A stretch of DNA of 5,670 nucleotides, from the NCBI GenBank assembly GCA_003454065.1, contig DMKZ01000118.1, positions 1 to 5,670 of the forward strand, read 5' to 3'. The notes below the pieces were generated by a model. It was not told the origin of the DNA. It searched no databases and saw nothing but the letters and a program-made list of their open reading frames with translations. This document shows positions 1 to 5,670 of this stretch, in pieces. The first letter of the stretch is position 1. Each line of letters starts with the position of its first letter. Source of the stretch: Spirochaetaceae bacterium. GTDB taxonomy: Bacteria; Spirochaetota; Spirochaetia; Sphaerochaetales; Sphaerochaetaceae. A program made the translations under genes and the position numbers.

Positions 1-57
1 ACATCTGGCAGGTTTGGACTCTGGGATTTTTAGAAGCGCCCTTCAGGAAAACCTCCA
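1..57. other. Short stretch beyond the terminator with no supported gene
   Basis: No start codon with a ribosome binding site and no recognisable protein is visible. On the minus strand a GGAGG (56-52) occurs, but no ATG or GTG follows at a usable distance; the only ATG (4-2) is at the very edge. An inverted repeat links 41-48 to 70-77 in the terminator. It is probably intergenic, leading to a neighbour outside the window. Confidence 0.5.
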
Positions 58-95
58 ATAAAAAAAGGCTCCTGAAGCCTAACGACCCAGGAGCC
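58..95 (-). terminator. Intrinsic terminator of the porin-like gene
   Basis: Reading the minus strand 26 nt after the stop codon, GGCTCCTG (95-88) and CAGGAGCC (74-67) form a perfect 8-bp, G/C-rich stem with a 13-nt loop, followed at once by seven T residues and ATT (66-57). This is a textbook rho-independent terminator. The opposite strand has no T-run after the stem, so it acts on leftward transcription only. A shorter alternative stem, AGGCT/AGCCT (80-76 with 70-66), ends at the same T-run. Confidence 0.9.
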
Positions 96-121
96 CGAAA
101 TTGTTATCGAGTCAATTCTTA

Positions 122-1771
122 TTATTTGAAGTCGATTCTTGCTTCGACATAAATCCTTCCGATACCCGAACCTGCATGGTACTTGTCGCTGGGAACCCAT
201 CCGTCCAACTCGCCATCGGTGTTGAACGTTCCATGGCTCCACTGGAAGGTAAGCCTGGCGCCATCAATCAGATTTCTGGTCTGGATGTTGAGGTATGGCT
301 TGATCCAAAGAGAATTCGAACCGGCCTTGCCGTCCTTCTGGAACCTATCAGCATGGAGTTCGGAACCAGCTCTGATATATCCGTAGATGGTGTACATCGG
401 CTGCTTGTAGTTGCAAGCGACCTGACCTTCGATGATCGGGTTAGCCTCGCCGTTGTTCGACCAAGAACCGTCAGCATAGGTCTTCTCAGTATCCACGGTG
501 TACTCGAAAGTCGGTGTAATCGTGAGATCATCGGAAACCTTGATGGGAGCATCCAAGCCGATTATGCACTGGTTGAGGAGGTCCTGACCCCTGAGGGTTA
601 TTCCGAGCATGTCGATCGGCTGGACATTAGCCCTCACGGAAAGAGCCTTGTGAAGAGTGACGTTGTTCACGCCCCTGCGCTGCTCCTTTCCGAGGAAAGA
701 ACCATCTGCCCTTCGATAGACATAACCGAGATCGGCAGTGTTCTCATAAGTGACCCAATCCGGCTCATCATCATCAGCCCAAAGAGCCTGGTTATCAAGG
801 AACCAAGCATCGATGGAGGCTTTGATATCGCCCGTATAAGCGAAGTTCAAAGACGCTTCGATTGCGTTCGCCTCATCGACATCGGTGAAAGGCAGATCAT
901 CGCCGGAAGCGATCTTGGCGTTACCAGTCGCACCGATCTTAAGAGCCACATCGTCTTTCTTGTAATCAAGCTTAGCACCATAGAGCAAATGCGTCTGATC
1001 CGAAGTCTGGTGCTGCGGTCCATCCTCTGTCACTGTCACCCCAGGAACTATGAGAGCGTTGTTGCGGAATATACCGATGTTTCCGGAAAGCTTCGTGCCG
1101 TCCGAAACAACCATGTCGTTGCCCTGAAGCAGAACGAGGTAGCTCGGGTCATCCTTGCTTCCAGGTCCATATCCGCCGGCAAGACCCAAAGACAAAGCAG
1201 CCTTGCCATAAGTAAGCGTCATCGCAGGCAGCCAGCCGCCGTGAGCCCTTACGTAGTTCTGGTAATAGTCGTTATCGCTCTTGAAAGCGGTATTGAACGT
1301 CATAAACGGGGTCGTGCCGATGGTGTTGCCGTTATCAAGTTCGACTTCCCATCCTTGCGCATATCTCTGAACAGGCGATATTCCGGAAATACCGAGCTTG
1401 AAGTTCTTCTCGGCATCGAACACCAAGTTGGCGTAATTCAAGCCGATCATGTACTGAAGCCTATCGGTCAGGGAAATGTCATTCCAGTTGAAAGTGAGAG
1501 AATCGGTCACCCTCTTAAATCTTATCTTAGCAATCGCGCTGATTTCAGCGTAAGTGGAACCCTTGCCTGCGATGTTCTTGGTGTTCTCAAGAAGTTCGAA
1601 ATTGAAGTTGGCATCGCTGGCATCTTCCATACCATATCTGAAGTTATCGTTGTTAGTGTCTTTCTTGACACCAAGTCTCAGCCTGGCCTTACCACCGAAA
1701 CTGCTGGCGGCGAACAGTGATGAAACGGACACGAACGCCACCATTGCGATAATAGCAATTTTCCTTTTCAT
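122..1771 (-). CDS. Predicted outer-membrane beta-barrel (porin-like) protein with signal peptide
   Basis: 549 aa. Residues 1-21 form a classical Sec signal peptide: basic start (MKRK), hydrophobic core (IAIIAMVAFVSVSS), then an LFA-AS signal peptidase I site; no cysteine follows, so it is not a lipoprotein. The mature part has many short alternating polar/hydrophobic segments rich in Tyr, Phe, Asn, Asp and Gly (e.g. ARLRLGV at 29-35, AALSLGLAGGYG at 191-202, YTIYGYIRAGSEL at 460-472), separated by polar loops, one very acidic (ADDDEPDW, 332-339). The C-terminus RIYVEARIDFK resembles a beta-signal strand, with one Lys after the usual terminal Phe. I infer a barrel in the outer membrane, perhaps a general porin; substrate unknown, and no named family is recognised. 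The ATG at 1771 is chosen because GGAG lies 7 nt upstream; an in-frame TTG at 1792 would place that Shine-Dalgarno inside the gene and spoil the signal peptide's N-region. It has its own promoter and terminator. Porin-like role: fairly likely; exact function: unknown. Confidence 0.8.
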   Translation of the reverse strand: MKRKIAIIAMVAFVSVSSLFAASSFGGKARLRLGVKKDTNNDNFRYGMEDASDANFNFELLENTKNIAGKGSTYAEISAIAKIRFKRVTDSLTFNWNDISLTDRLQYMIGLNYANLVFDAEKNFKLGISGISPVQRYAQGWEVELDNGNTIGTTPFMTFNTAFKSDNDYYQNYVRAHGGWLPAMTLTYGKAALSLGLAGGYGPGSKDDPSYLVLLQGNDMVVSDGTKLSGNIGIFRNNALIVPGVTVTEDGPQHQTSDQTHLLYGAKLDYKKDDVALKIGATGNAKIASGDDLPFTDVDEANAIEASLNFAYTGDIKASIDAWFLDNQALWADDDEPDWVTYENTADLGYVYRRADGSFLGKEQRRGVNNVTLHKALSVRANVQPIDMLGITLRGQDLLNQCIIGLDAPIKVSDDLTITPTFEYTVDTEKTYADGSWSNNGEANPIIEGQVACNYKQPMYTIYGYIRAGSELHADRFQKDGKAGSNSLWIKPYLNIQTRNLIDGARLTFQWSHGTFNTDGELDGWVPSDKYHAGSGIGRIYVEARIDFK

Positions 1772-1778
1772 GAAAAAA

Positions 1779-1782
1779 CTCC
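1779..1782 (-). promoter_or_regulatory. Shine-Dalgarno site of the porin-like gene, in the loop of an A/U-rich inverted repeat
   Basis: GGAG lies 7 nt before the ATG at 1771, preceded by seven A residues and followed by six T residues. It decides the start: using the upstream in-frame TTG (1792) would place it inside the coding region. The flanking sequences TGAAAAAA (1791-1784) and TTTTTTCA (1778-1771) are perfect inverse complements, so the site could sit in the 5-nt loop of a weak stem that includes the A of the start codon. Confidence 0.75.
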
Positions 1783-1808
1783 TTTTTTTCAAAAGATTAT
1801 TTTGTTAG

Positions 1809-1838
1809 ATTGTAAACCGAATGGCAAAGATTTGTCAA
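1809..1838 (-). promoter_or_regulatory. Sigma-70-type promoter for the porin-like gene
   Basis: On the minus strand, TTGACA (1838-1833, perfect -35 consensus) is separated by 18 nt from TACAAT (1814-1809, five of six matches to TATAAT). Transcription would start near 1802, giving a leader of about 30 nt before the ATG at 1771. The -35 box contains the TGA stop codon of the dGTPase gene (1837-1835), so promoter and coding end overlap. The match and location directly upstream of a probably highly expressed envelope gene make it convincing, but no start site has been measured. Confidence 0.72.
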
Positions 1839-3064
1839 ATATCGAATAAAGGGGGAGTTAGAATTGCCGTGGTCTTGCGCCGCTTGTTCGGGTTGAAGCC
1901 TTCGAAATATCCGGTGAGGGCGAGTTTTTTCGCTATGTTGGGAAAATACAGCCTGCAAATCGAAATGAAATAATCATCGCTCATGCTCGAAAGGAAATCG
2001 GAGGCGATGAGAAAATAGTCCGCTTCGCTGTCTATCCTGTAATAAGGCCCGTTCGGCCGGCAAGCCGGACTGTTTTTCCTGAATCCTTCTATGTAATCGA
2101 TATGATGCTTGAAAATCACGGACGACCTGTCTTCCTTCCTCAAATCGTCCAAGAACCTCATGAAAAGATTCTCGAACAAAGGGTATATCACGCTTTGCTC
2201 TATGTTGTTGAAGTCTGAGGAGGAATATATGAGTTCGGAGTTTTCCTTTCTCAGGACTTGAAGCGTTTCAATGGCTTTGCGGCTCATGCATACGCAACCC
2301 TTGCTTTGCGATTGCCTTATCACATCCTGCACGAACTTGCGTTCTCCATCCAGACTTTTCTCTTCATTGTCGAATTTGAAGTCATACCCTATGAGCAGCG
2401 CATCCTCCCTGTCGCGGAAAATATAGGATATTATGTCGCATATTCGAACCACGCGCCCTTCGAATGAAGGAGCGATAGCCGACTTGATGAGTTTCGGCCC
2501 TTCCTCATAGCATTGCGAAATGAAATTGTCGAAGCCATCGAAGCTATCAAGATTATGCTCGAACGAAGCGTTTTCTATCCTCCCCTTTTCATCAAACAGG
2601 AAGCCGGAATGGCAAGCGATTCCGCAAAGCGTTTCCAAAGACAAGCCGAGCGGAAAGATTTTCTCAACGACCCTGATGCTCTGAAGCGCATGGTTGAAAT
2701 GGATTCCAGCCTTGCCGGTCATTATCCTATCCAAAAAGCGCTCGCCCGAATGAGCGAACGGAGGATGGCCTATGTCATGCGCAAGGGATATGGACTCGCA
2801 AAGCGTCTCGTTGAGATTCAAAGCTGCGGCGATGAGTCTGGAAAGAAACGACACCTTATAAACATGATGCCCCCTGTGGGTTATGTCGTCGTTCTCCATG
2901 AGGAAATACACTTGCGTCTTATCGGAATACCTGTTGAAAAAAGGAAGCGAGAGGATTCGGAAAACCTCCTCCTGCTCCGGCCTGAAAACAGAAAGCCTTT
3001 CTTTTCCTGCCGGACTTGCACCCCGCCTGTCCCGTCTGTAATGCAACTCGGAAGCTTTAAGCAT
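1835..3064 (-). CDS. dgt: dGTP triphosphohydrolase-family HD-domain protein (dGTPase-like)
   Basis: 409 aa, cytoplasmic. Family enzymes hydrolyse dGTP (some members other dNTPs) to the deoxynucleoside and triphosphate, trimming dNTP pools. Visible hallmarks in order: KTQVYF (49-54), matching the family's KTQVF block; RGHHVYKV (64-71), equivalent to R-x-THSLEV, with His67 the likely metal ligand; LAHDIGHPPFAHSGE (94-108), the HD signature with His96/Asp97; HFNHALQSIRVVE (122-134), equivalent to HNxQSLRIVE; and RVVRICDIISYIFRDREDA (204-222), with Asp210 as the fourth ligand. Length is normal for the family. The block before KTQV, usually DRDRIxHSxAFRRL, is strongly altered here (about 28-46), so substrate preference may differ. 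The ATG overlaps the mazG stop (TAATG) and is preceded by GCGGGA about 5 nt upstream, indicating translational coupling. Its own stop codon lies within the -35 box of the downstream porin-like gene. Family assignment is secure; strict dGTP specificity is inferred. Confidence 0.88.
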   Translation of the reverse strand: MLKASELHYRRDRRGASPAGKERLSVFRPEQEEVFRILSLPFFNRYSDKTQVYFLMENDDITHRGHHVYKVSFLSRLIAAALNLNETLCESISLAHDIGHPPFAHSGERFLDRIMTGKAGIHFNHALQSIRVVEKIFPLGLSLETLCGIACHSGFLFDEKGRIENASFEHNLDSFDGFDNFISQCYEEGPKLIKSAIAPSFEGRVVRICDIISYIFRDREDALLIGYDFKFDNEEKSLDGERKFVQDVIRQSQSKGCVCMSRKAIETLQVLRKENSELIYSSSDFNNIEQSVIYPLFENLFMRFLDDLRKEDRSSVIFKHHIDYIEGFRKNSPACRPNGPYYRIDSEADYFLIASDFLSSMSDDYFISICRLYFPNIAKKLALTGYFEGFNPNKRRKTTAILTPPLFDI

Positions 3065-3066
3065 TA
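3064..3066 (-). promoter_or_regulatory. TAATG stop/start junction coupling mazG to dgt
   Basis: The mazG stop codon TAA (3066-3064) shares its last A with the ATG (3064-3062) of the dGTPase gene. A GCGGGA stretch about 5 nt upstream, inside the end of mazG, can serve as the ribosome binding site. This arrangement typically permits ribosome re-initiation and roughly equal output of the two proteins; that consequence is inferred. Confidence 0.8.
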
Positions 3067-3915
3067 GGATCCCGCTGCGGCCTCTTCATCGACCAGCCTT
3101 TTGGCATCTCGCCAATATCTGTCAAGTACATCCAACGGAAACTTGCTCCCCTTTTCGATTCTGATTCCGTCCTTGTCCGCTTCGGCGCGCATCTTGTTGA
3201 AGCGTTTTTCGAATTTCGCCAAGGACTTGCGCAAGCACGTCTCCGGATCCTTGCGGACATATCGCGCCACTGCAAGAGCCGAGAAGATCATATCGCCTAT
3301 TTCCATATCCATGAGGTTATCATCGAAAGGCTGCCTGACGATCTCCTGTCGGACTTCCTCGATTTCCGAAGCCGCCTGGTCCAGAACATCCTGCGTCTTC
3401 TCCCATGTGAACCCAGCGCCTATGGCCTTGTCCAAAACCTCCCCAGCCCTTTCGTAAGTTCCGCATGATTTAGGTATTCTAGAGAAGAAATCATCTTTGT
3501 CAGCAACCTTGCCTTCCGTTTTCTTGACAGAATTCCAAACCTGCAGCGCATCATCGCTGTTTGCAGCCTTCACGCTCTTAGTGAACACGTGAGGGTGTCT
3601 GGAAACGAGCTTCTTGCAAGTCGCATCCACTATTCTTTCAGGGTCGATTCCCTTGACATCCTTCAATATGACCATGAGCATGACGGCATTGAGAAGAATG
3701 TCACCCGTTTCCTCGACTATTCCGTCCGCATCGCCCCTGACAACCTCATCAAGCGCTTCGAAAAGCTCCGACTTCAAATTGGCTATGGCGCTCTCAGGGG
3801 TTTCCTTCCTGTCCCACGGACAACCTTCGGGCGACCTCAGAAGACTCAGGATCTCGAACAGCTTTCCGAACGCCTCACCTATGTTCCTGCCTTTTTCGTA
3901 TTTGTAATCAATCAT
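3064..3915 (-). CDS. mazG: Nucleoside triphosphate pyrophosphohydrolase MazG
   Basis: 283 aa, slightly longer than the roughly 263-aa E. coli enzyme, cytoplasmic. MazG hydrolyses (d)NTPs to (d)NMP and pyrophosphate and is regarded as a house-cleaning enzyme. Both all-alpha MazG domains are present. N-terminal: CPWDRKETPES (32-42), acidic pair Glu50/Glu53, EETGD with Glu69 and Asp72, then KLVSRHPHVF (102-111). Linker: VWNSVKK (126-132) and AIGAGFTWEK (164-173), like the family's VGFDW. C-terminal: SEIEEV (183-188) with Glu184/Glu187, MEIGDMIF with Glu205/Asp208, then KFEKRF (234-239). All four expected metal-binding acidic residues are present in each domain. In both, the first Glu of the usual EExxE motif is Ser (Ser49, Ser183), a position not, to my knowledge, a metal ligand. 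The ATG at 3915 overlaps the TPR gene by 8 nt and follows a weak GAGAAG. An in-frame TTG at 3957 would only add a basic, non-conserved leader and is rejected. Confidence 0.93.
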   Translation of the reverse strand: MIDYKYEKGRNIGEAFGKLFEILSLLRSPEGCPWDRKETPESAIANLKSELFEALDEVVRGDADGIVEETGDILLNAVMLMVILKDVKGIDPERIVDATCKKLVSRHPHVFTKSVKAANSDDALQVWNSVKKTEGKVADKDDFFSRIPKSCGTYERAGEVLDKAIGAGFTWEKTQDVLDQAASEIEEVRQEIVRQPFDDNLMDMEIGDMIFSALAVARYVRKDPETCLRKSLAKFEKRFNKMRAEADKDGIRIEKGSKFPLDVLDRYWRDAKRLVDEEAAAGS

Positions 3916-5119
3916 GGCGCTTCTCGTGATGGCAGCAATTCTCGCCCTGCCTTTCAATCTCCTTCAGCGGCTTGGGATAAGCGAAATCGCTTCCCGTCTC
4001 TTTCTCGTATCTTCCTATGAGCTCCTTGAGAACCTCATCATTACTGTCAAGCTTCCACGTATCGCACAAATATCTGTAAGCGTTCTCGTAGTCCTTGGTT
4101 TCAAGGCACATCATCGCAGTATTGCAGGCATAAGCAACCGATTTCTCATCCAAATCCGCCGCCATCTCGCTGTATTTGATCGCAAGCTCCTTTTTGCCCA
4201 GATTCCATGCGGCAAGCGAAAGCTCATTGAAGTTCTCTGCGAAATCGCCGCCGCCTTTGGCTACGCTCTGCAAAAGGCATTTTTCGGCGTTTTCGTAATC
4301 TTCCTTCAGCCTATACGCCCATCCGAGAAGAAAATTGGCATGCCAATCATCCTTTTCCGTGCTCAGAAATTCGTTGGTGCTTCTTATCGCATCGTCAATC
4401 CGATTGAGATTCACCAGGTCATATATGTAGAGAATCCTCTCGTTCTTTTCCGAATAATACCTTATGTCCTCTTTCAGCTTCGCGACTTCATCGTCATCAT
4501 AGCCGTTTTCATTCAGTTTGTCGGCATATTTCTCGGCAAGTTCGAAATTGCCCATGTTCTTATGATAATCCGCCATGTGGAAAAGCAGCGAATAGGATTT
4601 CGGATAAAGCTCAAGCCCCGCCTTCAAAAGCTCGAAAAGCTCGTCCTCCATATCCTCAAGCGCAGCCTCGTCGTCTATCTCGTCGTGAATCATATTGATA
4701 AGCGCCAGCGCCTGATTGACAAATGAAAGCTCGGTCTCCTGCAAGCATCTGAGAAGCTGTATGGCATGATAATTGCGCTTTATGTCATCGATGGAACTGT
4801 CCTTGCCTATCGACGACACCTGCTTCATGAGACGTTCGACCAAAGTCCTGTCATTAAGAAGTATTCTCTTGAAAAACGCTATGTCCTCGTTTTCGACATT
4901 CGTTCGAACCGCTTCTGCCAAACCGAGGATTATGGCGTTCTTATCAATCTCCATGCTCCCCTTGACCATCTCGCTATCGGTCATAATAGGCAATCTGGTG
5001 TATGCGGGGATGCAGATGCCGTTCAGCACGACATCCTCATGCAGCTCTACGAATTTGAGTTTCTTCGCCTTGCGAACAGCATCCTTATCCTCGACCAAGC
5101 CGTTATCCTTCACTTCCAT
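3908..5119 (-). CDS. TPR-repeat protein of unknown function
   Basis: 403 aa, no signal peptide or membrane segment, so presumably cytoplasmic. Residues 1-60 form a non-repeat, charged N-terminal region with a short strand-rich patch (VVLNGICIPAYTRLPIM, 30-46). The rest is alpha-helical. TPR-like helix pairs are visible at about 175-205 (LLFHMADYHKNMGNFELAEKYA), 258-290 (ANFLLGWAYRLKEDYENAEK), 295-327 (NELSLAAWNLGKKELAIKYS) and 328-358 (CNTAMMCLETKDYENAYRYL); the AW/AY, G/DYENAE and A spacing follows the TPR consensus. Such arrays bind partner proteins; no catalytic motif is seen and no partner can be named. The ATG is the first possible start: the in-frame codon five triplets upstream is the tyrS stop, so the frame continues directly from tyrS. 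The only Shine-Dalgarno candidate is a weak AAGCGG overlapping that stop, which suggests coupling to tyrS. The 3' end (…CCHHEKRHD) overlaps the mazG start. TPR class is confident; function unknown. Confidence 0.85.
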   Translation of the reverse strand: MEVKDNGLVEDKDAVRKAKKLKFVELHEDVVLNGICIPAYTRLPIMTDSEMVKGSMEIDKNAIILGLAEAVRTNVENEDIAFFKRILLNDRTLVERLMKQVSSIGKDSSIDDIKRNYHAIQLLRCLQETELSFVNQALALINMIHDEIDDEAALEDMEDELFELLKAGLELYPKSYSLLFHMADYHKNMGNFELAEKYADKLNENGYDDDEVAKLKEDIRYYSEKNERILYIYDLVNLNRIDDAIRSTNEFLSTEKDDWHANFLLGWAYRLKEDYENAEKCLLQSVAKGGGDFAENFNELSLAAWNLGKKELAIKYSEMAADLDEKSVAYACNTAMMCLETKDYENAYRYLCDTWKLDSNDEVLKELIGRYEKETGSDFAYPKPLKEIERQGENCCHHEKRHD

Positions 5120-5131
5120 ACGACAAACCGC

Positions 5132-5670
5132 TTAAGTGAAATCCACTTTTATGAAATTCTTCTTGCCGCGCTTGATCAGAACGCTTCCCTTCTTTTTCAT
5201 TTCCGAATGGGCGAAAGCGAAATTTATTGAATCGACCTTGGCATCATCCACGCTCACCGCGCCTTGCTGAATGAGCCTTCTGGCTTCGGACTTGGAAGGA
5301 ACGAACTTTATATCGGCCATCAAATCCACGAGAAGAAGATCGCCTTCGGGAACGATGACGCTGCAAGACGGAGCATCGGCGGATTTGGACTTGTCGGAAA
5401 AAAGCGAAATAGCGGTCTGTTCCGTCCTCTTGGCCTCTTCCATGCCATGCACCAAAGCCGTGATCTCAAGCGCCATCCTCCGTTTCGCCTTCAAGATATC
5501 CGAAGAACACAGCTCCCTGATCTCCTTCAAATCGATTTCGGTAAACAGGCGCAGCAGCATTTCGACGCTTTCATCCTCTATGTTGTAGAAATATTGATAG
5601 AAATCGAAGGCAGGCGTCTTGTCGCCGACAACCCAGAGCGTTCCTTTTTCGGTCTTGCCCATCTTCTTGC
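5132..5670 (-). CDS. tyrS: Tyrosyl-tRNA synthetase, C-terminal part (5' end beyond window)
   Basis: Only the last ~179 codons are inside the window; the gene continues past the right edge. It charges tRNA-Tyr with tyrosine in the cytoplasm and is essential. The visible part begins at the class I KMSKS-equivalent loop, KKMGKTEKGTLW; the bacterial TyrRS form is KFGKS/KMGKT followed by a Gly and a Trp. Next comes DFYQYFYNIEDESVEMLL, matching the family's YxFYQFWINTxDxDV block, then the anticodon-binding helices with ALEITALVHGMEEAKRTEQTA, matching LAxEVTxLVHGxEEAxxAxxA. The C-terminus is an S4 RNA-binding domain (SKSEARRLIQQGAVSVDDAKV) ending in KVDFT, which recognises the long variable arm of tRNA-Tyr. 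The ATG at 5662 is an internal Met of the KMGKT loop, not the start: the frame stays open to the edge and encodes the expected preceding Lys-Lys. It is the first visible gene of the operon; any T-box or other leader control would lie outside the window. Confidence 0.95.
   Translation of the reverse strand, partial: KKMGKTEKGTLWVVGDKTPAFDFYQYFYNIEDESVEMLLRLFTEIDLKEIRELCSSDILKAKRRMALEITALVHGMEEAKRTEQTAISLFSDKSKSADAPSCSVIVPEGDLLLVDLMADIKFVPSKSEARRLIQQGAVSVDDAKVDSINFAFAHSEMKKKGSVLIKRGKKNFIKVDFT

Noticed and set aside
101..1720. A 539-codon open frame on the plus strand across the porin-like gene
   Set aside because: It is the exact antisense of a gene with a signal peptide, Shine-Dalgarno, promoter and terminator. 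Its translation has no recognisable domain, and it begins inside the intergenic tail without a ribosome site. Long antisense frames arise readily opposite such coding sequence.
1772..1792. TTG start giving a 556-aa porin-like protein
   Set aside because: The GGAG Shine-Dalgarno would lie inside the coding sequence, and no ribosome site precedes the TTG. The ATG at 1771 gives a normal signal peptide.
2057..2077. Plus-strand CCGG-CAAG-CCGG hairpin followed by a short T-run, resembling a terminator
   Set aside because: The stem has only four to five pairs, it lies inside the dGTPase coding sequence on the opposite strand, and no plus-strand transcript is expected there.
3916..3957. TTG start adding 14 residues to MazG
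   Set aside because: The extra residues lie within the TPR gene, are not MazG-like, and the ATG at 3915 is the better-placed start.
3914..4726. A 270-codon open frame on the plus strand opposite the TPR gene
   Set aside because: It mirrors a clear TPR coding region. The hydrophobic appearance comes from antisense reading of Glu/Lys/Asn-rich helices (giving Phe, Leu, Ile), not from a membrane protein.
1835..5119. HD hydrolase, MazG and TPR protein read as an anti-phage defence cluster
   Set aside because: dGTPases can act in phage defence and TPR proteins occur in many systems, but here they share an operon with tyrS and lack any nuclease, sensor, toxin or mobile-element context. Housekeeping nucleotide metabolism is the simpler reading.
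5132..5662. A complete 176-aa protein starting at the ATG at 5662
   Set aside because: That Met lies in the KMGKT catalytic loop of tyrosyl-tRNA synthetase; the frame remains open to the window edge, so this is a window-truncated tyrS, not a short S4-domain gene.

Overview
The window reads as a stretch of a spirochaete-like bacterial chromosome. The evidence is indirect: a signal-peptide-bearing beta-barrel outer-membrane protein of the type seen in Treponema/Sphaerochaeta relatives, plus dense, single-stranded housekeeping gene packing. No gene here is strictly diagnostic of a phylum, so this assignment is an inference of moderate strength. Base composition looks even along the window, with no sign of a mobile element, phage, tRNA, rRNA or CRISPR array.

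All five genes lie on the minus strand, so transcription runs from high to low coordinates. In that order they are: the 3' part of tyrS (tyrosyl-tRNA synthetase, cut by the window edge); a cytoplasmic TPR-repeat protein of unknown function (12 nt after tyrS, in the same reading frame); mazG (nucleoside triphosphate pyrophosphohydrolase, 8-nt overlap with the TPR gene); a dGTPase-family HD hydrolase (1-nt TAATG overlap with mazG); and, after a 63-nt gap, a 549-aa outer-membrane beta-barrel/porin-like protein. The first four form a tight, probably translationally coupled operon whose promoter lies outside the window. MazG and the dGTPase both act on (d)NTPs, so the distal half of the operon looks like a nucleotide-pool 'house-cleaning' pair.

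The porin-like gene appears to be its own transcription unit. A near-consensus sigma-70 promoter (TTGACA, 18 nt, TACAAT) sits in the short gap, with its -35 box containing the stop codon of the dGTPase gene. The Shine-Dalgarno sequence lies in the loop of a small A/U-rich inverted repeat. The gene ends in a strong intrinsic terminator (8-bp perfect stem, T7 tract) at about 58-95. The last 57 bases beyond the terminator carry no gene I can support.

I did not find a convincing new biological system. The best leads are the promoter built into the dGTPase stop codon, the leader hairpin of the porin-like gene, the mazG-dGTPase coupling, the divergent N-terminus of the dGTPase, and the uncharacterised TPR protein between tyrS and mazG.
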